Program-made: the position numbers and the translations under genes
Shown: positions 19,397-28,589 of the stretch, piece after piece
Numbering within the stretch: the first letter of the stretch is position 1
Layout of the letters: each line of letters starts with the position of its first letter
Source: Chaetoceros tenuissimus
Lineage: Eukaryota; Bacillariophyta; Thalassiosirophyceae; Chaetocerotales; Chaetocerotaceae
Reading direction: 5' to 3'
Assembly: GCA_021927905.1 (NCBI GenBank)
Contig: BLLK01000029.1
Span: 992,001 to 1,056,000, forward strand
Length of the DNA: 64,000 nt
Notes under the pieces: generated by a model
What the model saw: the letters and a program-made list of their open reading frames with translations, nothing else
Told to the model about the DNA's origin: nothing
The model's database searches: none

Positions 19397-20578
19397 ATGC
19401 GAAAAGCTTCTCTCCATTCCAGAGACGAAGGCGATGCTACCAGACAAGCTTGTGATATTCGAGCAAAACGGGGAAGAGCTTTCATCCTTTCTTCAATCGC
19501 TGGCGGTACATCTGTCGCCAAAGCAGCAAACACAGTCAGAATCAATCAGAAGCACTCTAGAGCTTGGTCGAGATGGAACAAATACCTACAGCACGGAGGA
19601 ATCCGCTTTGACCCGTTTCTCCAGAATCCACACAGTCGTCGAGGAATTGAAATAAGGTACTTTATCCTCGGCTTTGCCTTTGTCCTGCGATATGATTGGT
19701 TTGGTACCAACAGAGGTAAGCAACTTACTGCAGGAGTCGTTCGACAATACATCGGAAGCGTTTGTCAGACATTCGTTAGACGAGGTCTGGCAGATCCGTC
19801 CAGATTACAATCTGGAGACTTACGACCTGAATTTGAAGAATTCTTCCGAGCATGCAAAAAAGTAGATCCAGCACCAAATCGTAAAAGTGGTCTGCAAACA
19901 AAAGTTTTTCGTAAGATCCGTGCTCCACGGTCCAAACCTATCCTTCACGCCATAGGGGAACTAGTAAATGGAGCAGTGCATTTTGCTATGAGAGCTTGTG
20001 AATATACACTCTCGGCAGACCCTGCACCTCTCACCAAGCTTCTTACCATCAGAGATATAGTATTTTTAAAAAACGGCCGACCAACTACCAATAGGGCAGA
20101 AGCCGATCATGTTATGATCACTTTCCGTATGCAAAAGAACGGAAAGAAGGAAGAATCTATTGTTCGTAAAAGATCGGCTGTTTCTCCTGAATTTTGTCCA
20201 GTTCGAATCTGGGCTGGCATTGTTGATCGTATACTTTCGTACCCCGGTACAACGCTCGACTCCCCAGTCAATACAGTTCAGTTTAACGATGGCAGCTTAG
20301 GTTCCATCACTAGTGCAGCAGTTAGTGCTCGGCTTAAAGCAGTTGTACACAAACTTGATACTACTTTCCCTCTGGAAAAGGTTACAGCGCATTCCATACG
20401 CGCAACTTACGCTACCATGCTTTTTCGTCAAGGCGCCTCCTTGGAAACAGTAAAGTTAATGGGACGCTGGAAAAGCGATGCCTTCTTACTATACATCAGG
20501 CAAAACTCACTTATGGTCGATGTCAGCGAAGCATTACAAGCTTGTGACACTCTTAACTACATCCCTGTAAATAATTAA
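19397..20578 (+). CDS. DIRS-like tyrosine recombinase, 393 aa (copy B)
   Basis: The recombinase would integrate the circular DNA made by reverse transcription. The N-terminal ~130 residues form a core-binding domain. The first catalytic Arg lies in HFAMRACEYTLSADP, the HxxR box is AHSIRATYATMLFRQG, and the GRWKSDAFLLYIR segment gives the Gly-Arg-Trp turn and the Tyr nucleophile. All boxes are in place, so this frame looks whole. It overlaps the end of the RNase H frame in another frame. Tyrosine recombinases of this kind leave no LTRs or staggered target duplications, which fits the lack of LTRs here. Confidence 0.8.
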   Translation: MRKASLHSRDEGDATRQACDIRAKRGRAFILSSIAGGTSVAKAANTVRINQKHSRAWSRWNKYLQHGGIRFDPFLQNPHSRRGIEIRYFILGFAFVLRYDWFGTNRGKQLTAGVVRQYIGSVCQTFVRRGLADPSRLQSGDLRPEFEEFFRACKKVDPAPNRKSGLQTKVFRKIRAPRSKPILHAIGELVNGAVHFAMRACEYTLSADPAPLTKLLTIRDIVFLKNGRPTTNRAEADHVMITFRMQKNGKKEESIVRKRSAVSPEFCPVRIWAGIVDRILSYPGTTLDSPVNTVQFNDGSLGSITSAAVSARLKAVVHKLDTTFPLEKVTAHSIRATYATMLFRQGASLETVKLMGRWKSDAFLLYIRQNSLMVDVSEALQACDTLNYIPVNN

Positions 20579-20937
20579 TCCCTGGTTTATTGCCTCCATA
20601 TCCTTCATATGGTTTCACTCTGTTAGATCTGATTCACACTACCAAGATATCTTACTATTGTGTATCATCACCGAAGAATACTTCTTCAATATGTTAGGCA
20701 TATTGTAACTCATTTGAAGTATAACGGAAGTAATAACACGTAGTGGGAGCAATGCTCGGCATTGTTTCTTGGTGAAGTAAAGAAACTTTAGCTAGCCAGA
20801 TAAGGGAAGCTTATCCGGCTAGGGCTAGCTTCAGAGAAGCCAAACCATACACTGCTTGCAGTGTAGGAGTAAATAACCAGTAACTTAACTAATGAAGAAG
20901 ACTCCGAGTATGAATACATTTAATTACTTAAGGAATT
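20579..20937 (+). other. 3' non-coding tail of DIRS-like copy B
   Basis: Non-coding. It contains a strong stem, AGCTAGCCAGATAAGGGAAG followed by CTTATCCGGCTAGGGCTAGC, at about 20,792-20,830, which could act in RNA folding or transcript ending. The tail is repeated at 27,347-27,705, 27,990-28,235 and, inverted, at 31,504-31,805. It ends with TACTTAAGGAATT, which in two other places is joined directly to the element's 5' end. Confidence 0.55.
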
Positions 20938-20956
20938 AATGCGCTAATCGACTTCG

Positions 20957-21182
20957 GCACCTCAACATTTTTCCCACGATGAAATGTTTAGAAAGCAATT
21001 ACGCCACTAACGGATGTAAGCAATAACACTATCTACATGTAAACAAAATATATCACATATATCATATGCCTGTTTTATTATTACTTTGAAAATATATACT
21101 TGTACATTGGGGCTCTGCATAGATCCGTTAGTAGTGTACTTGCTTTCTCAACATTTCTCCGTGGGAAAAATGGTTGAGGTGC
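20957..21182. repeat. Fold-back (inverted repeat) at the 3' end of copy B
   Basis: Left arm from 20,957 (GCACCTCAACATTTTTCCCA) and right arm ending at 21,182 (TGGGAAAAATGGTTGAGGTGC) are imperfect reverse complements over about 60 bases, through GAAAGCAA and CTAACGGAT at their inner ends, with ~110 AT-rich bases between. The same unit at 28,243-28,489 has longer arms. It may be the internal complementary region that DIRS elements use to finish their circle, or a separate fold-back insertion. Confidence 0.7.
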
Positions 21183-21730
21183 AAGTCGGATGTACCTCAG
21201 TACCGATAAGTACGTACAAAACTTGTTAGAAGATGCAAAGCTTGTTCTGCTGTAGGCAGTGGGTTGTACACGTATGGCAGTACTTGGTTTGTGATGAGAG
21301 AAACGTGTGGTTCTGTCATTTAGGTGTCAAGAGAAGAGAGTGACTTTTCTTGTTAGGTTTTGGAGGAATGAAGTGAGTGGTTCACTTTGCTGTTTGCAAA
21401 ACTTGGTAACTTAGCAATAAGGTTGAAGAAAACTTTCTCTAAGAGCTTATGCTCCAGATCGAGTAATCAACACATTAACATACTAATTCCAAGACCTCTG
21501 AATGAGGTTATCTCTCGACCAAGTTAGTTGTGTCTGTTCCCTTGCTGTGAAAGCCGGAGTGTCACCAATGACAGCTCTTCGCTTTCTTTAGCTTCAAAGG
21601 ATCGCTACGTCATTGGGTCCCCTTCATCTGAACCCTTTTCCTACAGGGTTTTCATATGTCAAACTTACGAGATCACCTTTTCCCGAATACACCAAAGTAC
21701 ATTATTATTTCGCACGCAAAAAGGAGATCA

Positions 21731-23122
21731 ATGAAAACAAAAACAAAAATCTTATTTTTCACATTATTATGTCTTTCACTTTACTCCTCTTTTACCCTAC
21801 ACAAAGCAAAATATATATCATTTCATCAACCTTCACCAAAAATTGACCTAATTCCTTTAATGAGCTTGGAAGAGAGCAAAGAAAAATCATTGATTGATAA
21901 ATATGGTACAAATAATTCCCATCACCTACGTTCTGAGATAAATAAAATCGTTCATTTCTCAAACGAAGCGAAAATAGTCATTTACCTTAAAAATATTCAA
22001 AAGGATAGAATATGCAAAACTCCAAGAGTTTTTGGTAGACTTTCTGGTAAATTTCTTTCTCTTATTTATTGGGAAAATGATGCAAGAGGAAAGATTCATG
22101 GGAAAAACCTAACGACAACCAATAAAATAATTGGTTACTACTCTGTTCCAATCAAAGGGAAATATTATATTGAAATAATAGGTTTGTTATGTAATGATTT
22201 TCCTTATCATGCGAATTTTCGTAAAATTTGCCTTGAAAATGTGGAATATAATCATCTGACATCATCCTTTGCATCAATTGAAGTTTCGACTACAAATAAA
22301 AAAATGTATCAGTTGCCAATATTCAATTCATCTTTATCTACAAGTGCATCAAATGAAATTGTTGGATATTGGAAATGGACTAACAATCAGTCAAACCCTG
22401 CACCACTTCAAACAAGATACCAAAGACAAAATTGTCGAGGTGCAAAGACATCAAAAAAGGAATGCTTAGAGTCTGGAAGCATGGACCGATTTTCTTCATA
22501 TTCTTATGAATTTCTAAATTCAAATTTCATTCAATATCACAATTTGCAAAAAAACAACGAACTCAAGATTTGTGCTGGAGGGCAAAGTCACGCCCGTTTC
22601 TTGTCTAATCACTTGTCACTTATCTTGACTGATTTAAATATTACCAGTATTGAAATTGGGCATGTTCCATTGAGTTATCCAAGAGAAATGTCTTCAAGGC
22701 GGATAATTAATCGTGCAAAACTTTGCAATATAACAATTCTAGGATTAGGTCAGTGGTCAGCAGGAAAAAAGCCAAGGAAAGTTATTCCAGCAACTTTGTT
22801 TGAAGATTATTTTAAAGAACTCGAACAAGGGATTTTGTTTTGGAAAAAAAATAATATTAATTTTTTCTTCCGAAAGACACATTATAATCCACTTGGAGAT
22901 ATAAAAAATACTTGCCCACCAACGGATTGGCGAAGTCCAAGTGTGATTGATGGCTATAATGAAATTACAAGATTTCTGACAAAGAAGCACAACATAACTT
23001 TTATAGAATCTGGAAGTGTAATAGATGCAATGTGGGATAGTGCTGAAGATTTCTGTCATTATAGTGGTAAGGAAGGGAGAACAGAAGCACTTTTCTTCCT
23101 TCAAAAAATACTTAATAATTAA
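21731..23122 (+). CDS. SGNH/PC-esterase-like membrane-anchored protein, copy 2
   Basis: The encoded protein is identical to the product of 13,324-14,715 and the start choice is the same (Met before the Lys-rich signal anchor). Ser of AGGQSHAR and the C-terminal DFCH are intact, so the copy should be functional if expressed. About 460 bases of repeat lie upstream, as at copy 1, so both have the same promoter context. Lack of any coding change shows that the duplication is very recent or kept uniform by conversion, or reflects an assembly duplication. Confidence 0.6.
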   Translation: MKTKTKILFFTLLCLSLYSSFTLHKAKYISFHQPSPKIDLIPLMSLEESKEKSLIDKYGTNNSHHLRSEINKIVHFSNEAKIVIYLKNIQKDRICKTPRVFGRLSGKFLSLIYWENDARGKIHGKNLTTTNKIIGYYSVPIKGKYYIEIIGLLCNDFPYHANFRKICLENVEYNHLTSSFASIEVSTTNKKMYQLPIFNSSLSTSASNEIVGYWKWTNNQSNPAPLQTRYQRQNCRGAKTSKKECLESGSMDRFSSYSYEFLNSNFIQYHNLQKNNELKICAGGQSHARFLSNHLSLILTDLNITSIEIGHVPLSYPREMSSRRIINRAKLCNITILGLGQWSAGKKPRKVIPATLFEDYFKELEQGILFWKKNNINFFFRKTHYNPLGDIKNTCPPTDWRSPSVIDGYNEITRFLTKKHNITFIESGSVIDAMWDSAEDFCHYSGKEGRTEALFFLQKILNN

Positions 23123-23907
23123 GAGCCAATGAAAAAATCCCACTGGAGGGTTGGAAGATTTTAAGTGACTAGCCACAAATATTCTGTGTTCAAATATCGA
23201 TGTTTGAAGATTTCATCAACATGAAAGTGTAATGAAACATAGGTCAAGGTAGATAAATAGAAACAGGTAGTGCCGCGATTTTTCGCGCCATTTTTTTCAG
23301 TATAGACAAACTTACGATACACTCTCGAGCTAAAAACATCCGCGGCACCTTTGGTGTATTCGGTAAAAAGGAGATCTCGTAAGTCAATAGAGAAAGAACC
23401 CTGAAAGGTAAGGATTCAGGGGAGAGGTCCAATGACGTTTCAGTCGTTTTGGACTGGAGGAAACAAAGGGAGGTGTCATTGGTGACACTCAAATCTTCAC
23501 GGCGTGTTAGACAGACACGACTGATCCAGTGGAGAGATGACCTCATTGGAGGCCTTGGAATTAGTATGTTAATGTGTTGATTACTCGATCTGGAGCGCAA
23601 GCTCTTAGAGAAAGTTTTCTTTAACCTTATCACTAAGTTACCAAGTTTTGCAAACAGCAAAGTGAACCATTCGCTTCACTCCTTCCAAACCAAACAAAGA
23701 AAGAAGCCAATTGCCCTCTTCTCTTTGACACCTGGATGACAGAACCACACATTTCTCCCTCATCACAAACCAACTGCCTACAGCAGAACAAACTTAGCAT
23801 CTTCCAACAAGATTGCAGCCTGCTCTAAAAGTAGAAAGTAAACTAAAACCAAAATCTCGTACAGAGACTAAACTACTCTAAAAGTAGAACTTCAATCCCA
23901 AATTCCA

Positions 23908-24330
23908 CTACATATTCACAATATCTAAATGGATGAACCCTCTATCATCATAATGGCAAACTACACTGTCACTACGACTTGCCCTACTAGTAGATAAAGC
24001 AGCTCCCATGAAATCGGAGTACATATCGCTATTCTCTAACTTTACACTAACATCGAAGTCCTTTGAAAGCCAAGCCTTTCCAAAATCTTCATAATCTTCG
24101 AAATTAATAACCCACACTCCCTTCGGCTGCCGAGCCAACCAACGACGAGTTCTTCTACTTAAGTGAGGAATACACTTTAGAAACCAAGAGAAATGGATCC
24201 CAGCTCCACAGAGACCATCCCCTTCAATAGCAGTGACAACTAACCCAACGCTCATCATGTAATGAGAAACTATCTCACAAGTACGCATAGTACACAAACT
24301 CCTACTAAAACCCACAAAATCACCTGACAC
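23908..24330 (-). CDS. Divergent small ORF of the DIRS-like family, 140 aa (copy C)
   Basis: Same length and position as in copy B with a handful of amino-acid changes (for example in the region before GFIHLDIVNM). The frame stays open. No recognised domain. See the copy B entry for motifs and alternatives. Confidence 0.45.
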   Translation of the reverse strand: MSGDFVGFSRSLCTMRTCEIVSHYMMSVGLVVTAIEGDGLCGAGIHFSWFLKCIPHLSRRTRRWLARQPKGVWVINFEDYEDFGKAWLSKDFDVSVKLENSDMYSDFMGAALSTSRASRSDSVVCHYDDRGFIHLDIVNM

Positions 24331-24448
24331 AGCCTTCGCTCAAAAATCTCACAACCAACAACGGTCAACAAAATTTTCTTCTCTTTCTTTTGGCACGATT
24401 CAAAGTCTCCCTCTCTCAACGTTATAAAAGGAAGTTTTGAAAGAAATC

Positions 24449-25612
24449 ATGGCTCCAATCGATCCAGCAGCCCCCGAACTAGTCGGTGAGTACCTCAAAA
24501 CAGCTCAGATCCTCGACTCCACTAAGGAAAGCATCGCCAGTGCTGTTGTGAACAAAAAGAGCCTCGGAGAAGCTCTCATAAGTGATGTCTCAGTTTCCAC
24601 TCTCTTTCCAGCCAAAACCACTAGACAACTCCAACTCGCCATTTCTCTGCATGGAAAACAGGACGAGCGTACCAGCTTCAATCACCGTTTCTACTGCAAC
24701 CTTCTAATGGACAACCTCGCAGCATACAGCACAGTAGTGAAAACAGCCAACTTGACAGATACCGCACCCCAAATCACCCAGCTTGATTTTGACAAACTGT
24801 TAGAAAAAGGAAGCCAATTCAAAAGTGGCGAAAAGTTCACCGAAGAAGTACTCGAAGACTTGATGAAAGACAAAGAGTTCACAAACCAAGCTCCTGCCGC
24901 CCCTTATGCGCAAATTGCAACAGCAGACTTGACAGAATTGCTGAATCTCCCCAAAGAGGACCTAGACCAATTTCGCATCGAACCCATGCAGTTACTGCTC
25001 AATCTGGTTAACACTTGCATCTCACCTAACGAAGAAAACAGATTGAAGGAAGCTTACAAGAGATCAGCTAAGAGCATAGTTTCTGTATTGTCTTGCCTGC
25101 TCATTAAGGAAAACCACAACTCTATCACCACTGTCGAATTAGAGAAAAACAGCCATGTCTCAAGGAGCACCAACTCCAAGAAAACCAATACCTTTTTCCA
25201 AACGAAGACCAGTTGGAATAAGTCAGCACACAACTCTCCTCAGAGACCTTCCCCAGTAACTTCTCCTTTAGACGGATTACCCGAAACTGAAGACAAAGAT
25301 CAGAACCAAAAGAAGAGTCCCATCATCCTAGACGATGACGAAGAACAGGAAAGCTATTTGGAACAAGTCCTCAGAGGAGAAATTCCAGGTAATGGTAACA
25401 GGAAAAGACTCTTTCATGACACTAACAAGTCAACTTCAAAATCCGCCAGATCTAAGCTCAGCAACTCAGCTACCAAAGCCAAAGAGAAAATGGAATCCTT
25501 TGCTAAACCCAAGTTCAACCTATCCACCAGCGAAGGAACTCTTCAATCCATAGCTTACTCCAGCCTTATGCAAACATCAAGATCCGCATGGAATAACGCA
25601 GATAAGTCATAA
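24449..25612 (+). pseudogene. DIRS-like Gag, N-terminal two thirds (copy C)
   Basis: Starts at the same MAPIDPAAP methionine as copy B and follows it closely through the helical N-terminal domain and the Ser/Lys-rich region. It then ends where the shortened element passes into the RNase H side. Fossil. Confidence 0.65.
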
Positions 25613-25661
25613 GACTTCTAGGTGGAACAACCAAGACAATTCAAATCGTAAATTCGACAAT

Positions 25662-26300
25662 ATGGAAAAGAAGGACCTCCATTTCTGGCGAGAGGTCATC
25701 TCCAAACTTCGAGAAAACGCAGCAGGCTGGTCTTTAGATCACATACTTCCAGTAGTCTGCGACTATGTAACTCTGAGTGATGCTTCAGAGCATGGTATGG
25801 GAGGTTACTTTATTCTGAACGGGGTAGCATATGCATGGCGTTTCGAAATCCCACCAGAATGGAGAAGACTTTTTACTTTAAATCTCTTGGAATTTATAGC
25901 CACGAACTGGACACTACACTTGCTAATTAAGATTGTTCGATGTGTTAGTCCCGCGAATTTCAGGGTTTTGGCGATAACTGATTCTTCATCAGCTTTAGGT
26001 TGGATGAGAAGAAATTGTTTCAATCCTCATTTACAACCTTGTCACGATATAGTCTCGCGAGCTATAGCATCAGAACTAGTAGATAACTCCGTCTCTCTTG
26101 ATAAGGGGCACATCAAAGGTGATCATAACCTTGTCTCAGACTCTTTTTCTCGTGACACAGACGTCACACCACTGCACTTATGCGAAAAGCTTCTCTCCAT
26201 TCCAGAGACGAAGGCGATGCTACCAGACAAGCTTGTGATATTCGAGCAAAACGGGGAAGAGCTTTCATCCTTTCTTCAATCGCTGGCGGTACATCTGTCG
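25662..26300 (+). pseudogene. DIRS-like RNase H region (copy C)
   Basis: LSDASEHGMGGYF, LLEFIA, ITDSSSALGW and VSDSFSRDTD can all be read here in a single frame, so this is the clearest RNase H of the family in the window. Because it is readable without a break, it is the best guide to the domain in the other copies. Confidence 0.7.
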
Positions 26301-27346
26301 CCAAAGCAGCAAACACAGTCAGAATCAATCAGAAGCACTCTAGAGCTTGGTCGAGATGGAACAAATACCTACAGCACGGAGGAATCCGCTTTGACCCGTT
26401 TCTCCAGAATCCACACAGTCGTCGAGGAATTGAAATAAGGTACTTTATCCTCGGCTTTGCCTTTGTCCTGCGATATGATTGGTTTGGTACCAACAGAGGT
26501 AAGCAACTTACTGCAGGAGTCGTTCGACAATACATCGGAAGCGTTTGTCAGACATTCGTTAGACGAGGTCTGGCAGATCCGTCCAGATTACAATCTGGAG
26601 ACTTACGACCTGAATTTGAAGAATTCTTCCGAGCATGCGAAAAAGTAGATCCAGCACCAAATCGTAAAAGTGGTCTGCAAACAAAAGTTTTTCGTAAGAT
26701 CCGTGCTCCACGGTCCAAACCTATCCTTCACGCCATAGGGGAACTAGTAAATGGAGCAGTGCATTTTGCTATGAGAGCTTGTGAATATACACTCTCGGCA
26801 GACCCTGCACCTCTCACCAAGCTTCTTACCATTTTAAAAAACGGCCGACCAACTACCAATAGGGCAGAAGCCGATCATGTTATGATCACTTTCCGTATGC
26901 AAAAGAACGGAAAGAAGGAAGAATCTATTGTTCGTAAAAGATCAGCTGTTTCTCCTGAATTTTGTCCAGTTCGAATCTGGGCTGGCATTGTTGATCGTAT
27001 ACTTTCGTACCCCGGTACAACGCTCGACTCCCCAGTCAATACAGTTCAGTTTAACGATGGCAGCTTAGGTTCCATCACTAGTGCAGCAGTTAGTGCTCGG
27101 CTTAAAGCAGTTGTACACAAACTTGATACTACTTTCCCTCTGGAAAAGGTTACAGCGCATTCCATACGCGCAACTTACGCTACCATGCTTTTTCGTCAAG
27201 GCGCCTCCTTGGAAACAGTAAAGTTAATGGGACGCTGGAAAAGCGATGCCTTCTTACTATACATCAGGCAAAACTCACTTATGGTCGATGTCAGCGAAGC
27301 ATTACAAGCTTGTGACACTCTTAACTACATCCCTGTAAATAATTAA
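26180..27346 (+). CDS. DIRS-like tyrosine recombinase, 388 aa (copy C)
   Basis: Near-identical to the copy B recombinase, five residues shorter, with the Arg (RACEYT), HSIRATYAT and GRWKSDAFLLYIR boxes. The frame looks whole. It could act in trans on related copies if expressed; that is inference. Confidence 0.75.
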   Translation: MRKASLHSRDEGDATRQACDIRAKRGRAFILSSIAGGTSVAKAANTVRINQKHSRAWSRWNKYLQHGGIRFDPFLQNPHSRRGIEIRYFILGFAFVLRYDWFGTNRGKQLTAGVVRQYIGSVCQTFVRRGLADPSRLQSGDLRPEFEEFFRACEKVDPAPNRKSGLQTKVFRKIRAPRSKPILHAIGELVNGAVHFAMRACEYTLSADPAPLTKLLTILKNGRPTTNRAEADHVMITFRMQKNGKKEESIVRKRSAVSPEFCPVRIWAGIVDRILSYPGTTLDSPVNTVQFNDGSLGSITSAAVSARLKAVVHKLDTTFPLEKVTAHSIRATYATMLFRQGASLETVKLMGRWKSDAFLLYIRQNSLMVDVSEALQACDTLNYIPVNN

Positions 27347-27702
27347 TCCCTGGTTTATTGCCTCCATATCCTTCATATGGTTTCACTCTGTTAGATCTGA
27401 TTCACACTACCAAGATATCTTACTATTGTGTATCATCACCGAAGAATACTTCTTCAATATGTTAGGCATATTGTAACTCATTTGAAGTATAACGGAAGTA
27501 ATAACACGTAGTGGGAGCAATGCTCGGCATTGTTTCTTGGTGAAGTAAAGAAACTTTAGCTAGCCAGATAAGGGAAGCTTATCCGGCTAGGGCTAGCTTC
27601 AGAGAAGCCAAACCATACACTGCTTGCAGTGTAGGAGTAAATAACCAGTAACTTAACTAATGAAGAAGACTCCGAGTACGAATACATTTAATTACTTAAG
27701 GA

Positions 27703-27977
27703 ATTTTGGTGTATTTGGTAAAAAGGAGATCTCGTAAGTCAATAGAGAAAGAACCCTGAAAGGTAAGGATTCAGGGGAGAGGTCCAATGACGTTTCAATC
27801 GTTTTGGACTGGAGGAAACAAAGGGAGGTGTCATTGGTGACACTCAAATCTTCACAGCATGTTAGACAGACACGACTGATCCAGTGGAGAGATGACCTCA
27901 TTGGAGGCCTTGGAATTAGTATGTTAATGTGTTGATTACTCGATCTGGAGCGCAAGCTCTTAGAGAAAGTTTTCTTT
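27703..27977 (+). mobile_element. DIRS-like 5' end fragment joined head-to-tail to copy C
   Basis: Starts with TTTGGTGTATTTGG directly after the 3' tail of copy C (CTTAAGGAAT) and follows the 5' region seen at 14,942 onward for ~275 bases. It then switches through a short C-rich join (CCACCCGCCCACCC) to another 3' tail. Broken fragment. Confidence 0.75.
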
Positions 27978-27989
27978 ACCACCCGCCCA

Positions 27990-28533
27990 CCCAGCATATT
28001 GTAACTCATTTGAAGTATAACGGAAGTAATAACACGTAGTGGGAGCAATGCTCGGCATTGTTTCTTGGTGAAGTAAAGAAACTTTAGCTAGCCAGATAAG
28101 GGAAGCTTATCCGGCTAGGGCTAGCTTCAGAGAAGCCAAACCATACACTGCTTGCAGTGTAGGAGTAAATAACCAGTAACTTAACTAATGAAGAAGACTC
28201 CGAGTATGAATACATTTAATTACTTAAGGAATTAATGCGCTAATCGACTTCGGCACCTCAACATTTTTCCCACGATGAAATGTTTAGAAAGCAATTACGC
28301 CACTAACGGATGTAAGCAATAACACTATCTACATGTAAACAAAATATATCACATATATCATATGCCTGTTTTATTATTACTTTGAAAATATATACTTGTA
28401 CATTGGGGCTCTGCATAGATCCGTTAGTAGTGTACTTGCTTTCTCAACATTTCTCCGTGGGAAAAATGGTTGAGGTGCTGGAGTCGATCTCAAGTCGGAT
28501 GTACCTCAGTACCGATAAGTACGTACACAACTT
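27990..28533 (+). mobile_element. DIRS-like 3' tail fragment with fold-back
   Basis: Repeats the 3' tail of copy B from GCATATTGTAACTC through CTTAAGGAATT, then the fold-back and the CAAGTCGGATGTACCTCAG end. Here the end continues into an inverted terminal repeat, so this fragment shows the complete right end of the family. Confidence 0.75.
28243..28489. repeat. Fold-back at the DIRS-like 3' end (fuller copy)
   Basis: Arms AATCGACTTCGGCACCTCAA and the reverse complement of TTGAGGTGCTGGAGTCGAT enclose the same AT-rich loop as at 20,957-21,182. The arms are about 12 bases longer on each side here. Total length is about 247 bases. Confidence 0.7.
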
Positions 28534-28589
28534 GTGCCGCGCATGTTTTTAGCGCAAAGCGGTCGCTGCATTATCTACCTTGACATAGG
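28534..28589. repeat. Right terminal inverted repeat candidate
   Basis: GTGCCGCGCATGTTTTTAGC followed by ATTATCTACCTTGACATAGG. Its reverse complement matches the two blocks of the left end at 14,831-14,941 in the same order. This most likely marks the true right end of the DIRS-like family. Confidence 0.5.

Larger units (their letters stand above)
12819..21225 (+). repeat. 8,407-base tandem unit, copy 1 (contains SGNH gene and copy B)
   Basis: Sequence from 12,819 reappears at 21,226 with a constant offset of 8,407 bases through at least the gag region. The offset fits the SGNH gene, the divergent ORF and the gag start. The left boundary lies inside the 5' region of copy A and the right boundary just past the fold-back of copy B. 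The second unit occupies 21,226-27,705 and is shorter because its DIRS-like element is shortened. A few base differences exist in the non-coding parts, so the copies are not a trivial copy-paste of one read. Confidence 0.85.
14942..21225 (+). mobile_element. DIRS-like tyrosine-recombinase retroelement, copy B
   Basis: Order along the plus strand: 5' region with divergent ORF (minus), TATA-like box, Gag, RT, RNase H, tyrosine recombinase, 3' non-coding tail and a fold-back. No DDE integrase and no LTRs are present. RT motifs, RNase H motifs and a complete recombinase active site can all be seen, which places it in the DIRS group. The DAM-like methylase found in some DIRS elements was not seen. 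It is the most complete copy here but is broken in the Gag-pol portion. With its neighbour A it forms a head-to-head inverted pair around the SGNH gene. Close similarity to copies A, C and D suggests recent activity. Confidence 0.8.
21226..27705 (+). repeat. Second copy of the 12,819-21,225 tandem unit
   Basis: Begins at 21,226 with TTAGAAGATGCAAAGC, matching 12,819, and runs through the second SGNH gene and DIRS-like copy C to the 3' tail end. It lacks the fold-back of unit 1 and is shorter overall. The junction 21,225/21,226 joins the 3' end of copy B to sequence from the inverted 5' region of copy A, so the duplication was probably made by recombination after the A-gene-B arrangement existed. 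Confidence 0.85.
23349..27705 (+). mobile_element. DIRS-like retroelement, copy C (internally shortened)
   Basis: Same 5' end, divergent ORF, TATA-like box and gag start as copy B, followed by RNase H, recombinase and 3' tail. It lacks the RT region, so it is a non-autonomous, broken derivative of copy B. At the right end its tail is joined directly to another 5' end (27,703-27,977). Confidence 0.8.
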
